Shown here in pieces: positions 44,536-53,519 of a stretch of DNA of 64,000 nt. Both the position numbers and the translations under genes were made by a program. Each line of letters opens with the position of its first letter. Within the stretch, counting starts at the first letter, position 1. The notes below the pieces were generated by a model, which was not told the origin of the DNA, searched no databases, and saw only the letters and a list, made by a program, of their open reading frames with translations. Origin of the DNA: Thiothrix sp. (GTDB taxonomy: Bacteria; Pseudomonadota; Gammaproteobacteria; Thiotrichales; Thiotrichaceae). The stretch is from the NCBI GenBank assembly GCA_008015155.1, contig SSFA01000017.1:124001-188000 (forward strand). Reading direction: 5' to 3'.

Positions 44536-44714
44536 GTTATGCAGCTTTTATGCCAAGGTGAATATTGGTAGTTTTGAGAGCTGTTTTACTTAAAACCAGT
44601 CTTGGAGTTTGCGGGGAAAGCGCACTGGAAACGTTCTAGGCGTGCTAAAATGATTGATCTTGGTGCAAGACTCACTGAGCTTGCAGATGGTTGTTTAGAA
44701 CAGGAAAATCGTGC

Positions 44715-45395
44715 ATGACTTTACCGTTTGGGGAGCGCTCAAAATCTTCATCACAATTAATTTACGAGCAAATTCGGCAAAAAATCCTAGATTTTGAGTT
44801 TTACCCCGGTTCGCGCGTGACTGAATCTGAATTAGCCCAGCAATTTGAAGTCAGTCGTACACCCGTGCGGGCAGCCTTACAGCGCTTAGAAACAGAAGGT
44901 TTGATTAGCGTTTTACCCAAGCAAGGTTGCTTTATTCGTGCTGTGGATATTGATCTGGTGAGTCAATATTATGATGTACGCATTACTTTAGAAGCTGCAG
45001 CCGTTGAGTTGGCATGTGACCATATGAGCGCGGAGGTCTTGGAGGGGTTAGCTGAGCTATGGGATCCGAAGCGTGTTGAGCAGGGTATTGATTTAGAAGC
45101 GCTGCAAGCGGAAGAAGAAGCCTTTCATATGACGATTGCCTTGGAGTCAGGCAATACGATCTTAGCGGCTTATCTGCGTGATATTAATGATCATATTCGG
45201 ATTATCCGCCGCTTAGGCTTTCCTGATCTGCAATCAGTCTTGGATACCTGTGTTGAGCATTCCACGATTATTAGTTTGATTCAGCAAGGCAACAAAACCT
45301 CAGCCAAGCAGTATATGAGTAAACATATTAAAAAAAGCCAAGCATTGGCAAAGAGCGTCACTGCTTATCAACTGCAGAAATCGCTTAGGAAGTAG
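44715..45395 (+). CDS. GntR-family regulator, FCD type
   Basis: The ATG at 44715 after AGGA gives a 226-residue regulator. Residues about 12-75 form the winged HTH ('QLIYEQIRQKILDFEFYPGSRVTESELAQQFEVSRTPVRAALQRLETEGLI'). The rest is an FCD ligand-binding domain ('DVRITLEAAAVELACDHM', 'DINDHIRIIRRLGF', metal-binding His residues). Divergent transcription and the palindrome at 44506-44535 make it the likely regulator of the biuret-type operon. An extension to TTG 44691 is less likely. Confidence 0.9.
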   Translation: MTLPFGERSKSSSQLIYEQIRQKILDFEFYPGSRVTESELAQQFEVSRTPVRAALQRLETEGLISVLPKQGCFIRAVDIDLVSQYYDVRITLEAAAVELACDHMSAEVLEGLAELWDPKRVEQGIDLEALQAEEEAFHMTIALESGNTILAAYLRDINDHIRIIRRLGFPDLQSVLDTCVEHSTIISLIQQGNKTSAKQYMSKHIKKSQALAKSVTAYQLQKSLRK

Positions 45396-45592
45396 CTCTT
45401 CTGAAAGACACATAGAGTGTTGACATTGTGCTCAGTCTAAAAAAACGCATTAACTGTGGCGCTACATATGATTTACCTTAGAGTTTGTAGTGTTTGCAAA
45501 TAGGTTTTTGGGTTTGAGTATTTGTGAAGTATCTAGGTTAAAATAGCCTTTTTTAGTGTTTGATCCTTTCCAGCAAAATTGGTAATGGACTC

Positions 45593-46618
45593 ATGAATTT
45601 TCGCAGGACGCTAGCGGAGCTTGAACCTAAAGCAATTAAGTGGTGGCCGAAAGCTTTGGAAGCTGAGGTTGCTAGCCAAAGTGCTGTGCAACTTTTAGTG
45701 ACTAGCCAAGAGCAGTTTCTAAGTATACTGAAGCTATCAGGAGATAGAGCCGAACAAGTTTTTGCTGTTTTGGAGGCTTCAAGCTTTCCTGCCAACTTGT
45801 TTTTAAAGCACTTGGTTACTTTGGCTGACTATGGTGGTGAGGCGATTCAAAGATTGGGACGTGAATTCCATACTATTTTTCCCTTGGATAGTTCCAACAA
45901 GTTCTATTTTGAATATGTTTATCGTGGTCAGCGTCAATCTTATACCTTTGCTGTGTTACCCATTAAAGGTTTAGGTAATGCGAAATTGCATTTAGATGGA
46001 GCAGCAATTGCCAAGGTGCAGCCTTTAAGTGGTCTGTATCGCGATATGATTATGCTACTGCTTTTTGCAGCAACCTCTGATCAGGCTCATTTAGCTGCAT
46101 TGGAAAAGTGTGAATTAGGGATGTTGTTAGGGGATGCAGCTGGGTTAGATAAGTATGTTCGGGAAAAGTATCTGCATGTTAGCCGCATTACCACTGGTGT
46201 TAATACCAATACTCTAGGACAGATTGCACAACGCTACGTAGCAGATTTGCTCAAACAGTATTTACCAGAAACCTATGCTATTTACCGTAATGGTAAAATT
46301 CGGTTACAAGGTTATGAAAAGTCTGATGGTATGCCGTTTGATGTAGTGATTAGTTTAAACGGTAAAAGTGTTGGAGTAGAGGTCAGCTTCCAAGTCACTA
46401 CGAATAGTGTCATTGAGCGTAAGTCTGGGCAAGCCGATTCACGTCAACGCTTGATGCATCAAAATGGTCACAAGATTGCTTATGTCTTAGACGGTGCAGG
46501 CAATTTTCAGCGCTCATCAGCAGTGAGCACTATCTGTCTATTCAGTGATTGCACCGTTGCTTATTCAGAGGATGAAATAGCTGTTTTGGCTGAGTTTATT
46601 AAAGAGGCACTCGCATAA
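45593..46618 (+). CDS. Type II restriction endonuclease (predicted)
   Basis: This 341-residue protein (ATG at 45593; a TTG at 45560 is possible) precedes and overlaps a cytosine methyltransferase gene, so it is the likely partner nuclease. I do not recognise its specificity. The region 'GYEKSDGMPFDVVISLNGKSVGVEVSFQVTTNS' has the look of a PD-(D/E)xK core (Asp in PFDVVI, Glu in GVEVS), although the usual Lys position holds Ser. The last 40 residues end 'EFIKEALA'. It has no other restriction subunit beside it. Confidence 0.7.
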   Translation: MNFRRTLAELEPKAIKWWPKALEAEVASQSAVQLLVTSQEQFLSILKLSGDRAEQVFAVLEASSFPANLFLKHLVTLADYGGEAIQRLGREFHTIFPLDSSNKFYFEYVYRGQRQSYTFAVLPIKGLGNAKLHLDGAAIAKVQPLSGLYRDMIMLLLFAATSDQAHLAALEKCELGMLLGDAAGLDKYVREKYLHVSRITTGVNTNTLGQIAQRYVADLLKQYLPETYAIYRNGKIRLQGYEKSDGMPFDVVISLNGKSVGVEVSFQVTTNSVIERKSGQADSRQRLMHQNGHKIAYVLDGAGNFQRSSAVSTICLFSDCTVAYSEDEIAVLAEFIKEALA

Positions 46619-47922
46619 TGCGCTTTGTAGATTTATTTGCAGGTATCGGCGGTATCCGCCTTGGTTTTGAGCAAGCTATGCAAGAGTTAGGTGTGCCTTG
46701 TGAGTGTGTGCTTTCTTCAGAAATTGATAAGCATGCTCAAGAGACCTATAAGTTGAATTTTGGCGAGTCACCGCAAGGCGATGTTTACATAATTCAACAA
46801 TTTCCTGAGTTTGATTTTTTATTAGCAGGCTTTCCTTGCCAGCCTTTTTCTTATGCTGGAAAACAACAAGGCTTTGGTGACACTCGCGGTACATTGTTTT
46901 TTCAAATCGAGCGTATCTTAAAAGATTACCGACCCAAGGGTTTTCTATTGGAAAATGTGCGTGGATTAACCACACATGATAAAGGTAGAACCTTTAAAAC
47001 CATCATCCAGCACTTAGAGGCACTGGGCTATGGCGTCAGTTACTTACTCTTGAATGGTTCTAACTTTGGTATTCCACAAAATAGAGTGCGTGTTTATATT
47101 GTAGGTATTTATCAAGGTAAACCAAACCTCACTCTACAATCAGACTTGGGTGCTACTGACTCGCATAAATTTAAAGATAAATTAGCGCAATCAAGTCTTT
47201 TTGAACCTCAATACCCGCTAAGAGTGGTGCGAGATATTTTGGAGCCAGAGCCTGATTCTAAATATAATTGCTCTAGTGATTTTGTAGCTCAATTATTAAA
47301 AATGGTATCTGGTAGAGCTGAGCAATTACATGGCATCCGTATGATTGACCATCGTAATGGTAACTCTATTCATTCTTGGGAGTTGGGTATCAAAGGACAA
47401 TGCACTGAGGATGAAATTGATTTTATGAATGCCTTGATCGCAAATCGTCGAAAAAAACATTTTGGAGCTGACCAAGATGGTAAGAAACTAACACTTGAGC
47501 AGATTAAAACCTTTTTTAACCCTCCTAATTTGCAAAGTATTATGCAGGGTTTATTGGACAAAGGTTATTTAAAGGATCATGGTGGAAAGTTTAATCCTGT
47601 TGCAGGGAATATGTCTTTTGAGGTATTTAAATTCCTTGACCCTGAAAGTATTTCTATAACCTTAGTGAGTAGTGATGCGCATAAGCTAGGTGTGGTACAT
47701 AATGGCCGCGTAAGGCATATTACGCCCCGCGAATGTGCAAGATTACAAGGATTTCCAGATGGTTTTAAATTGCATCCACAAGATACTCATGCTTATCGTC
47801 AACTAGGTAATTCAGTTTCTGTCCCTGTTATTAAAGCCGTATTACTGGATGTTTTTCGTGCATCAAAACAAACTTTATTGCCTATTACTCAAACTGCAAA
47901 GACAAATTATCGTGCCGCTTAG
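46618..47922 (+). CDS. DNA (cytosine-5)-methyltransferase
   Basis: This 434-residue C5 methyltransferase has motif I DLFAGIGGIRLG, motif IV GFPCQPFS with the catalytic Cys, motif VI ENVRGL, motif VIII QNRVRVYIVG and the C-terminal motifs 'ARLQGFPDGFKLH' and 'YRQLGNSVSVPVI'. The target-recognition region is about residues 200-330. Its start shares one base with the nuclease stop (TAATG), so the pair is coupled. It protects host DNA from the upstream nuclease. Confidence 0.93.
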   Translation: MRFVDLFAGIGGIRLGFEQAMQELGVPCECVLSSEIDKHAQETYKLNFGESPQGDVYIIQQFPEFDFLLAGFPCQPFSYAGKQQGFGDTRGTLFFQIERILKDYRPKGFLLENVRGLTTHDKGRTFKTIIQHLEALGYGVSYLLLNGSNFGIPQNRVRVYIVGIYQGKPNLTLQSDLGATDSHKFKDKLAQSSLFEPQYPLRVVRDILEPEPDSKYNCSSDFVAQLLKMVSGRAEQLHGIRMIDHRNGNSIHSWELGIKGQCTEDEIDFMNALIANRRKKHFGADQDGKKLTLEQIKTFFNPPNLQSIMQGLLDKGYLKDHGGKFNPVAGNMSFEVFKFLDPESISITLVSSDAHKLGVVHNGRVRHITPRECARLQGFPDGFKLHPQDTHAYRQLGNSVSVPVIKAVLLDVFRASKQTLLPITQTAKTNYRAA

Positions 47923-48012
47923 CGATTTAAACTATTTAGTTAATGAGATCAGCGCTCTATAGAGCCGAACCGAGCATGATATACTCACCCCTTTAAACTC
48001 AAATAGACTGCT

Positions 48013-48327
48013 ATGGATTCTAAACTGGTGGTGGCGCGGTTATCAGCTTTGGCGCAGGAGACGCGCTTAGCGATTTTTCGGGAGTTGATTCAAGCGGGTG
48101 CGCAGGGTTTAAATGCAGGAAGGATCAGTGAGTTGACTAACACTGCGCCGAATTCAGTATCATTTCACATGAAAGAATTGGTGCATGCGGGCTTGGTGAG
48201 GTCGCAGCAAGATGGGCGCTATGTGATTTATACCGCCCAATTCGATGCAATGAATGCCTTGATTGCTTACCTCACTGAAAATTGCTGTGGTGGTAATACC
48301 TGCGATTTGAATGGTTGTTGCTCTTAA
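48013..48327 (+). CDS. arsR: ArsR-family transcriptional repressor
   Basis: This 104-residue winged-helix regulator starts MDSKLVVARLSALAQETRLAIFRELIQAGAQ and has the recognition helix in 'APNSVSFHMKELVHAGLVRS'. The As(III)-sensing cysteines are probably in the C-terminal 'NCCGGNTCDLNGCCS', a location used by one ArsR subgroup (Acidithiobacillus type). It is convergent with arsN2, overlapping by 4 bp. The operator beside arsI suggests that it controls that unit. Confidence 0.9.
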   Translation: MDSKLVVARLSALAQETRLAIFRELIQAGAQGLNAGRISELTNTAPNSVSFHMKELVHAGLVRSQQDGRYVIYTAQFDAMNALIAYLTENCCGGNTCDLNGCCS

Positions 48328-48749
48328 ACGAAGGACTTCATCAAAATATCGGCCGAAGTAGGACACACCCCTTGTACTTGACTAGTGCTTTGAATACTGG
48401 TGGGGAGTTGGGCGCGAGTAATCGACTGATAGCCTAGCGTCTCAAAAAATGGTTTTGCGGTCGTGGTGAGTAAATAGAGTTGCTTGATACCTTCATCTTG
48501 TGCGTATTGCTCAACCCATGCCACTAACTCACGCCCTAAGCCTTGGCCACGCTTGGCTACATCCACTACTAAAGAGCGCAATAAACCTTCTGAGCCATAA
48601 CGCTCTAAACCAATGGCTGCATAATATTCAGGGCTACCTAATCCCCAAAAATAGCTATCGTTGGCCTGTGCTAAATCTTGGCTGGGTAAGTGATGCGTCT
48701 CTAATAAAACTGCTATAGAGCTGGGTTGGGTGATGCGTTGTGGGTTCAT
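48324..48749 (-). CDS. arsN2: ArsN2-type GNAT acetyltransferase
   Basis: This 141-residue GNAT protein has the acetyl-CoA site 'RGQGLGRELVAWVEQYA' and the family pattern 'GLLRSLVVDV', 'LYLLTTTAKPFFETLGYQ' and C-terminal 'GVCPTSADILMKSF'. This pattern is that of the arsenic-locus acetyltransferase group ArsN2. It is placed between arsR and arsI. ArsN proteins detoxify arsinothricin by acetylation. Whether this one does so is inferred. Confidence 0.85.
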   Translation of the reverse strand: MNPQRITQPSSIAVLLETHHLPSQDLAQANDSYFWGLGSPEYYAAIGLERYGSEGLLRSLVVDVAKRGQGLGRELVAWVEQYAQDEGIKQLYLLTTTAKPFFETLGYQSITRAQLPTSIQSTSQVQGVCPTSADILMKSFV

Positions 48750-48812
48750 ATTGAATTCCTTAAGTTCCGGTGCACAGGATTAATACGCTAGGACGTGTCA
48801 TCAGTGGTTTAC

Positions 48813-49310
48813 TCAGCAGCAACTAGAGCCAGCACTTGAGGGTGTGCAGCATGCAGTTTTTTCTGCTTCTGGAATTTGAGTGATAGGGACACAACATGAA
48901 CTTACAGCTGTTTGAGTATCGGTTCTGGCATTGTCCTCACCAAACACTGGAATAGTGTCTAAGGTATGAAAATGCTCCCACGCAATGCCTTGTGGGTCAT
49001 TAATCCAGTATTTGTCGGACATGGCATAGCAGCACGCTGTATTTTTCTCTTCTACTACGTCGGCTTTAATACCTTTGAGTTGCTGATTAAGCTGTTCTAG
49101 CGCTTCCTCCGAGTCTACTTGAATGCCTAAATGATTTAAGCCTTCAGGTGCGCCACGCTGCGAAATCGCAAAATTCACATACGGATCATCCAGCATCCAC
49201 TTGGCATAATCGTCTTTCACCACAGTGGGTTCAGCATTAAACAGTTGGGAGTAGAATTGGATATTGCTAGCTAAGTTATTGACTGATAAATGAATATGTA
49301 AGCGTTTCAT
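48813..49310 (-). CDS. arsI: ArsI-like C-As lyase (CadI family)
   Basis: This 165-residue vicinal oxygen chelate dioxygenase cleaves the C-As bond of methylarsenite. The family features are 'HIHLSVNNLASNIQFYSQLF', 'GLNHLGIQVDS', the paired Cys of 'TACCYAMSDKYWINDP' that bind As(III), and 'IAWEHFHTLD'. The tail has three further Cys pairs (CCVP, CCTP, and terminal CC). GGAGGCTGCT precedes the ATG. An operator-like inverted repeat lies just upstream. Confidence 0.88.
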   Translation of the reverse strand: MKRLHIHLSVNNLASNIQFYSQLFNAEPTVVKDDYAKWMLDDPYVNFAISQRGAPEGLNHLGIQVDSEEALEQLNQQLKGIKADVVEEKNTACCYAMSDKYWINDPQGIAWEHFHTLDTIPVFGEDNARTDTQTAVSSCCVPITQIPEAEKTACCTPSSAGSSCC

Positions 49311-49356
49311 AGCAGCCTCCGTGGGCGTTGAATGGCAATGCGATTAGTATACTACA

Positions 49357-49380
49357 ATATTTCAAATTATATTGAAATAT
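49357..49380. promoter_or_regulatory. Inverted repeat upstream of arsI, candidate ArsR operator
   Basis: ATATTTCAA and TTGAAATAT are 9-bp perfect inverted repeats separated by six bases. The site is 47 bp upstream of the arsI start and is AT-rich as ArsR operators often are. The same intergenic region also precedes amylosucrase on the other strand. Assignment to the ArsR here is inferred. Confidence 0.6.
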
Positions 49381-49507
49381 AGGTAAACAGCAAGGGATTA
49401 GGTAAAAGATTTAAGTCCCGCATAAAAGCCAGTTGCTATTCTATGTGCTGATTGCTTAGGCTCTCGCCCTCATGTTCTAATGCGCAAAACCACAGGGAGA
49501 GGCCAGT

Positions 49508-51412
49508 ATGCTCAATGAAAAACAACAAGCTCAATTATTAATGGACACTATTTGCTATCAACTTGCACCAACTGAATTAGCGCAGCAAGGGGATTGGTTG
49601 GTGTTTAAACAGCGCCTAGAGCATTACCTGCCAGCCTTAACCAATGAACTCAGTTCTGTCTATGGTGAGCGTGACGATTTTCTAAGTTTTATTACTAAGC
49701 TACTACAAGCCGCGTATCAAAATTGGCAAGTTCGCCCCGCTACCCTAAAAGCTCAAGATGCCGAACACGAGCATAACCCCGATTGGTTCACCTCTGAAAA
49801 CATGGTCGGTGGGGTCTGTTATGTAGATTTATTCGCCGGTAACTTGCAGGGCATTATTCAAAAAATCCCGTATTTTCAAGAGTTAGGTTTAACCTATTTA
49901 CACTTGATGCCCTTATTTAAATGTCCCGAAGGGCAAAGCGATGGCGGTTATGCGGTGAGTAGTTATCGCGAAGTGAATCCGGCTTTGGGTACGATTGAGG
50001 ATTTGCGCGAGGTGGCAGCGGCTTTGAAAGCGGCGGGTATTACCTTAGTGGTCGATTTTATTTTTAATCACACCTCGAATGAGCATATCTGGGCGCAAGA
50101 GGCGGTGAAGGGCAATCCAGACTATCAGGATTTTTATTATTTCTTTCCCGATCGACGTATGCCCGATGCCTATGATCAAACCGTGCGCGAGATTTTCCCC
50201 GATCAGCATCCGGGCGCGTTTTCGCAATTAGCCGATGGGCGTTGGGTGTGGACGACGTTTAATAGTTTCCAATGGGATTTGAATTACAGCAATCCGGCGA
50301 CTTTCACCGCAATGGCTGAGGAAATGCTCTTCATTGCCAATCTGGGCGTAGATATTTTGCGCATGGATGCGGTAGCGTTTATTTGGAAGCAGCTGGGTAC
50401 GGATTGTGAAAATCTGCCGCAAGCACATGCTTTAATTCGTGCCTTTAATGCGGTGGCTCGCATTGCTGCACCGAGCCTATTATTCAAATCGGAAGCGATT
50501 GTGCATCCTGATAAAGTGGTGCAATACATCGCACCCAATGAATGCCAACTCTCCTATAACCCGCTGCAAATGGCGCTGTTATGGAATTCACTCGCCACCC
50601 GCGAAGTGAATTTGCTGCAACAAGCTTTGGAACGCCGTCATAACTTGCCTGCGCATACCGCATGGGTGAATTATGTGCGCTGCCATGATGATATTGGCTG
50701 GACCTTCGCCGATGAAGATGCAGCGGAGTTCGGCATTAATGGCTTCCACCATCGCCAATTCTTAAATCAATTCTATGTGAATCGCTTTGCGGGTAGCTTC
50801 GCGCGCGGTGTACCGTTTCAGGATAATCCAGTGACGGGTGACTGCCGGATTAGTGGCATGTGCGCCTCCTTAGTCGGTTTCGAGCAGCATGATCCTTTAG
50901 CAGTCGAGCGCTTGATTCTGCTGCATAGCGTGGCACTGAGTACGGGCGGTTTACCGTTGCTTTACTTAGGCGATGAAGTCGCAACCTTAAACGATTATGG
51001 CTTTAGCGATGATCCACATAAAGCCGACGATTCGCGCTGGGTACATCGCCCCAAAGCTGATCAACAACGTTATGCTGAGCGTTCTAATGAAGTAACCGAT
51101 GCGGGTAAAGTGTTTAAGCGCTTACTGCGGCTGATTCAAATTCGCAAAGCAACTAAAGCTTTAGGTGGCACTCAGCTAGTTAGCTTCAGTACCAAAAATC
51201 CGCATGTATTGGGCTATTGGCGGGGTGAAGGGGAGCGGTTATTGGTGTTGGCGAATTTCAGTGAGCAGCCACAACAGATTAGTGCTTTGACTTTATCTGC
51301 CTTGCCTAAAACGATGTTGGATGTAGTGAGTAGGAAAGAAATAAGTGTGACGAATGGGATAAAGCTAGCACCTTACCAATTCCTGTGGTTACAGATGCCA
51401 GTGCTTAGTTGA
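49508..51412 (+). CDS. Amylosucrase (GH13)
   Basis: This 634-residue enzyme transfers glucose from sucrose to a glucan. The N-terminal helical domain is followed by the (beta/alpha)8 barrel with '[21 protein letters not shown]', '[13 protein letters not shown]', the nucleophile Asp in [10 protein letters not shown], the general acid Glu in [10 protein letters not shown] and the transition-state Asp in RCHDDIGW. The pattern from residue 80 on is that of amylosucrases (GH13_4). There is no signal peptide. It stands as a single gene with GGGAGAGG before the ATG. No sucrose transporter is visible. Confidence 0.92.
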   Translation: MLNEKQQAQLLMDTICYQLAPTELAQQGDWLVFKQRLEHYLPALTNELSSVYGERDDFLSFITKLLQAAYQNWQVRPATLKAQDAEHEHNPDWFTSENMVGGVCYVDLFAGNLQGIIQKIPYFQELGLTYLHLMPLFKCPEGQSDGGYAVSSYREVNPALGTIEDLREVAAALKAAGITLVVDFIFNHTSNEHIWAQEAVKGNPDYQDFYYFFPDRRMPDAYDQTVREIFPDQHPGAFSQLADGRWVWTTFNSFQWDLNYSNPATFTAMAEEMLFIANLGVDILRMDAVAFIWKQLGTDCENLPQAHALIRAFNAVARIAAPSLLFKSEAIVHPDKVVQYIAPNECQLSYNPLQMALLWNSLATREVNLLQQALERRHNLPAHTAWVNYVRCHDDIGWTFADEDAAEFGINGFHHRQFLNQFYVNRFAGSFARGVPFQDNPVTGDCRISGMCASLVGFEQHDPLAVERLILLHSVALSTGGLPLLYLGDEVATLNDYGFSDDPHKADDSRWVHRPKADQQRYAERSNEVTDAGKVFKRLLRLIQIRKATKALGGTQLVSFSTKNPHVLGYWRGEGERLLVLANFSEQPQQISALTLSALPKTMLDVVSRKEISVTNGIKLAPYQFLWLQMPVLS

Positions 51413-51500
51413 TTGGTTTTGGACAATTATTAGGGTTTAAGCTTCAGTAGCGGCTCACAGCTGAGTTCAAACCACAAAAACATTCCTCCAAGGATGTGAA

Positions 51501-51529
51501 CTGGCAGGCCATCGCTATTGTTGTATAAT
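51501..51529 (+). promoter_or_regulatory. Sigma-70-type promoter upstream of the DapB-like gene
   Basis: CTGGCA (51501-51506), a 17-bp spacer and a perfect TATAAT (51524-51529) form a good sigma-70 promoter. The start would be near 51536, giving a leader of about 165 nt before the DapB-like ATG at 51701. Confidence 0.6.
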
Positions 51530-51540
51530 GTAGGCTCGTG

Positions 51541-51581
51541 AAGTAACTCTAACTATTTATATTAATTTCATTGAGTTACTT
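51541..51581 (+). other. Stem-loop at the start of the DapB-like gene leader
   Basis: AAGTAACTC (51541-51549) and GAGTTACTT (51573-51581) pair perfectly over 9 bp around a 23-nt loop, immediately after the expected transcription start. The remaining leader (to 51700) has a GGGTAACCC palindrome and an imperfect AGCCATT/AATGGTT pair. It is longer and more structured than usual for this window. I do not recognise a known riboswitch. Confidence 0.45.
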
Positions 51582-51700
51582 TGTTTCTAACCAGCTAGCC
51601 ATTCAGGGTAACCCAACCTAATGGTTCAGCCATTACACTGGTGACATGCTGTCTGAAAGTCTTGGCTAGCGGACGGCGTGTGGCGAGTAGGAGTAATAAA

Positions 51701-52483
51701 ATGCGTATAGGACTCATGGGATTTGGTAAAACAGGGCGCGCGGTTGCGTCGATCTTACTCGAATCACAAATCACTAAGCTACACTGGGTGGTACGGCGCT
51801 CAACCCTATTAGAGCATCGTTCAGTGCCGGAGTTTTTAGGTATCCCTTCCGAGGAACCCGGTCTTATTTATTCTAAATCTGAATTATCAGCAGATGAGTT
51901 ATTAGATCGTTATCCGGTGGATGTGATTGTCGATTTTTCCTCAGCCTCAGGGATTGATTATTACGGTGAGGCGGCTGCTAAACGCCAGATTACGATCATC
52001 AGTGCTATTTCTAGTTATTCCGATCTACAAGTAGCTAGGCTTAAAAAGTTATCGAAACGCACGGTGGTGATGCACAGCCCTAATATTACCTTAGGTATTA
52101 ACTTCCTGATTCTTAGCGCTAAAATTCTAAAAAATATTGCACCCTTTACTGATATTGCCATCACCGAAGAGCACTTTAAAACTAAGCCTGAAGTATCAGG
52201 CACTGCCAAAGTGATCGCGCGCGAATTAGACATACCCGAAGAGGATATTAATACCGTGCGGGCGGGTGGCATTATTGGTGTGCATGAGATCCTGTTTGGT
52301 TTTCCGTATCAAACCGTGCGCCTTAAACATGAGTCGATTGCCAGAGAGGCGTTTGGTAATGGGGTCTTGTTTGCTTTGCAAAATCTTCAGGGTAAAAAGA
52401 AGGGTTTCTATAATATGGAAACCCTATTAATGCCTTACTTTAATCTTGATTACTTACCTGACCAGCTAAACGCAGTTCATTAA
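51701..52483 (+). CDS. Dihydrodipicolinate reductase-like protein with altered active site
   Basis: The ATG at 51701 after TAGGAG gives 260 residues. The N-terminal Rossmann domain has GLMGFGKTGRAV, and the C-terminal part has 'TEEHFKTKPEVSGTAKVIA' where DapB enzymes have AHHRHK-VDAP-SGTA. Counting back from SGTA, the catalytic His (E. coli His159) is Glu157 and the catalytic Lys163 is Thr161; only the second His (His158) remains. The GGHEIxFG-like 'GVHEILFGFPYQTVRLKH' segment is conserved. It may therefore be an imine or other reductase rather than DapB. It stands alone. Confidence 0.75.
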   Translation: MRIGLMGFGKTGRAVASILLESQITKLHWVVRRSTLLEHRSVPEFLGIPSEEPGLIYSKSELSADELLDRYPVDVIVDFSSASGIDYYGEAAAKRQITIISAISSYSDLQVARLKKLSKRTVVMHSPNITLGINFLILSAKILKNIAPFTDIAITEEHFKTKPEVSGTAKVIARELDIPEEDINTVRAGGIIGVHEILFGFPYQTVRLKHESIAREAFGNGVLFALQNLQGKKKGFYNMETLLMPYFNLDYLPDQLNAVH

Positions 52484-52492
52484 ATGAAGCTC

Positions 52493-52518
52493 GATGAGCT
52501 AGGATTTTCTTGCTCATC
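52493..52518. terminator. Hairpin between the convergent DapB-like and DUF4424 genes
   Basis: GATGAGC and GCTCATC pair over 7 bp around a 12-nt loop containing TTTT. It lies in the 41-bp gap between two convergent genes and could act for both strands. Confidence 0.5.
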
Positions 52519-52524
52519 TGAGGT

Positions 52525-53337
52525 TTACTCTCCCAACTTATAAGGCTTCAAATACAGAATATGCAAATCCTGCTTTGGAGTGAAGTTGGTTTTCTCCATC
52601 ACAAACGTGGTCGCATCGAGTTTCTTCACACCGGTTCCGCAAAAACTGACCTTCTCATTCGGGTCGGATTTTTTTACGGTGAGTTTGAATTTGCTAATCG
52701 GACCTTTCCAGTTCGCGCCGGTTTTTAGAATGTAGGCGATGGTATCGGTTGCAACTTGATGATTCGTTTTTTGCTGTTGCTTGATCCATTGTTGAGTGCC
52801 AGCATCAATGCAATATTTGCCACTGGCTTCATCTTGCATCCCATATTCCACTGCACCACCGACCCCAGGTGTATATTCGTGTACCACTGACACCATTTTT
52901 TTAGCAGGGAAGGTTTGCATCCAGTGATAGGTAAAGGTATGTGCAGTGGCTTGCATATCTTGATCGAAGCGTTGTTTATCTTCAGTTTGAAACGCTTGTT
53001 TCTTGCCATCGATCGTCACAGAAAATTTCAGAATATTTTTATCTTTTGGCAAAGTTTCTTCGGTGTAGTAAGGCAAGGATGAACCGTCCGCATCTAGAAA
53101 AGCTTCTGGTAAAGGAAAGGCTACGCGTGTGGTAATCGGTTTGTCGCTGGTATTGAAAAACTTGTAAGCAACACGAATGTTTGTTTTGCTAATCCGTAAA
53201 TCTTCTTCCTGCATCACAATGTGGTCGGATTTGGTAAACACCAAACCACCCGCGCCAAAAGCTGCTGTCGAGTCATTGGCTAAGGCAGTGGAAAAGCTTG
53301 CGAATGCTAAAAAGCTAGCTAAATAGACGGAGCGCAT
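52525..53337 (-). CDS. DUF4424-family exported protein
   Basis: This 270-residue protein has a signal peptide (to about residue 20, 'FSTALAND') and the DUF4424 pattern: 'GGLVFTKSDHIVMQEEDLRISKTNIRVAYKFFNTSDKPI', 'FPLPE' and 'FPAKKMVSVVHEYTPGVGG'. Two Cys (in 'KYCIDAG' and 'SFCGTG') could form a disulfide. Members are periplasmic and of unknown function. It is a single gene. Confidence 0.85.
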   Translation of the reverse strand: MRSVYLASFLAFASFSTALANDSTAAFGAGGLVFTKSDHIVMQEEDLRISKTNIRVAYKFFNTSDKPITTRVAFPLPEAFLDADGSSLPYYTEETLPKDKNILKFSVTIDGKKQAFQTEDKQRFDQDMQATAHTFTYHWMQTFPAKKMVSVVHEYTPGVGGAVEYGMQDEASGKYCIDAGTQQWIKQQQKTNHQVATDTIAYILKTGANWKGPISKFKLTVKKSDPNEKVSFCGTGVKKLDATTFVMEKTNFTPKQDLHILYLKPYKLGE

Positions 53338-53519
53338 AGTGTGTTCCTCGCCATTAAAGTGGCTCGCTAAGATACCATTATTATACCAAAGTATTCTAAG
53401 AGGGTATGCTCAAATTTAACTAGCAACTAAAAAGCATTAAGCTTTAACTCAATAGCCTACAACCCAGTACCAACAGGCAAGCTTACTACGGAGTACTGCC
53501 TTAAAGCTGGTACTGAGCT

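Noticed and set aside
45396..45592. Promoter with TTGACA at 45420-45425
   Set aside because: No -10 box lies at 16-18 bp; the spacing to the nearest AT-rich hexamer is wrong.
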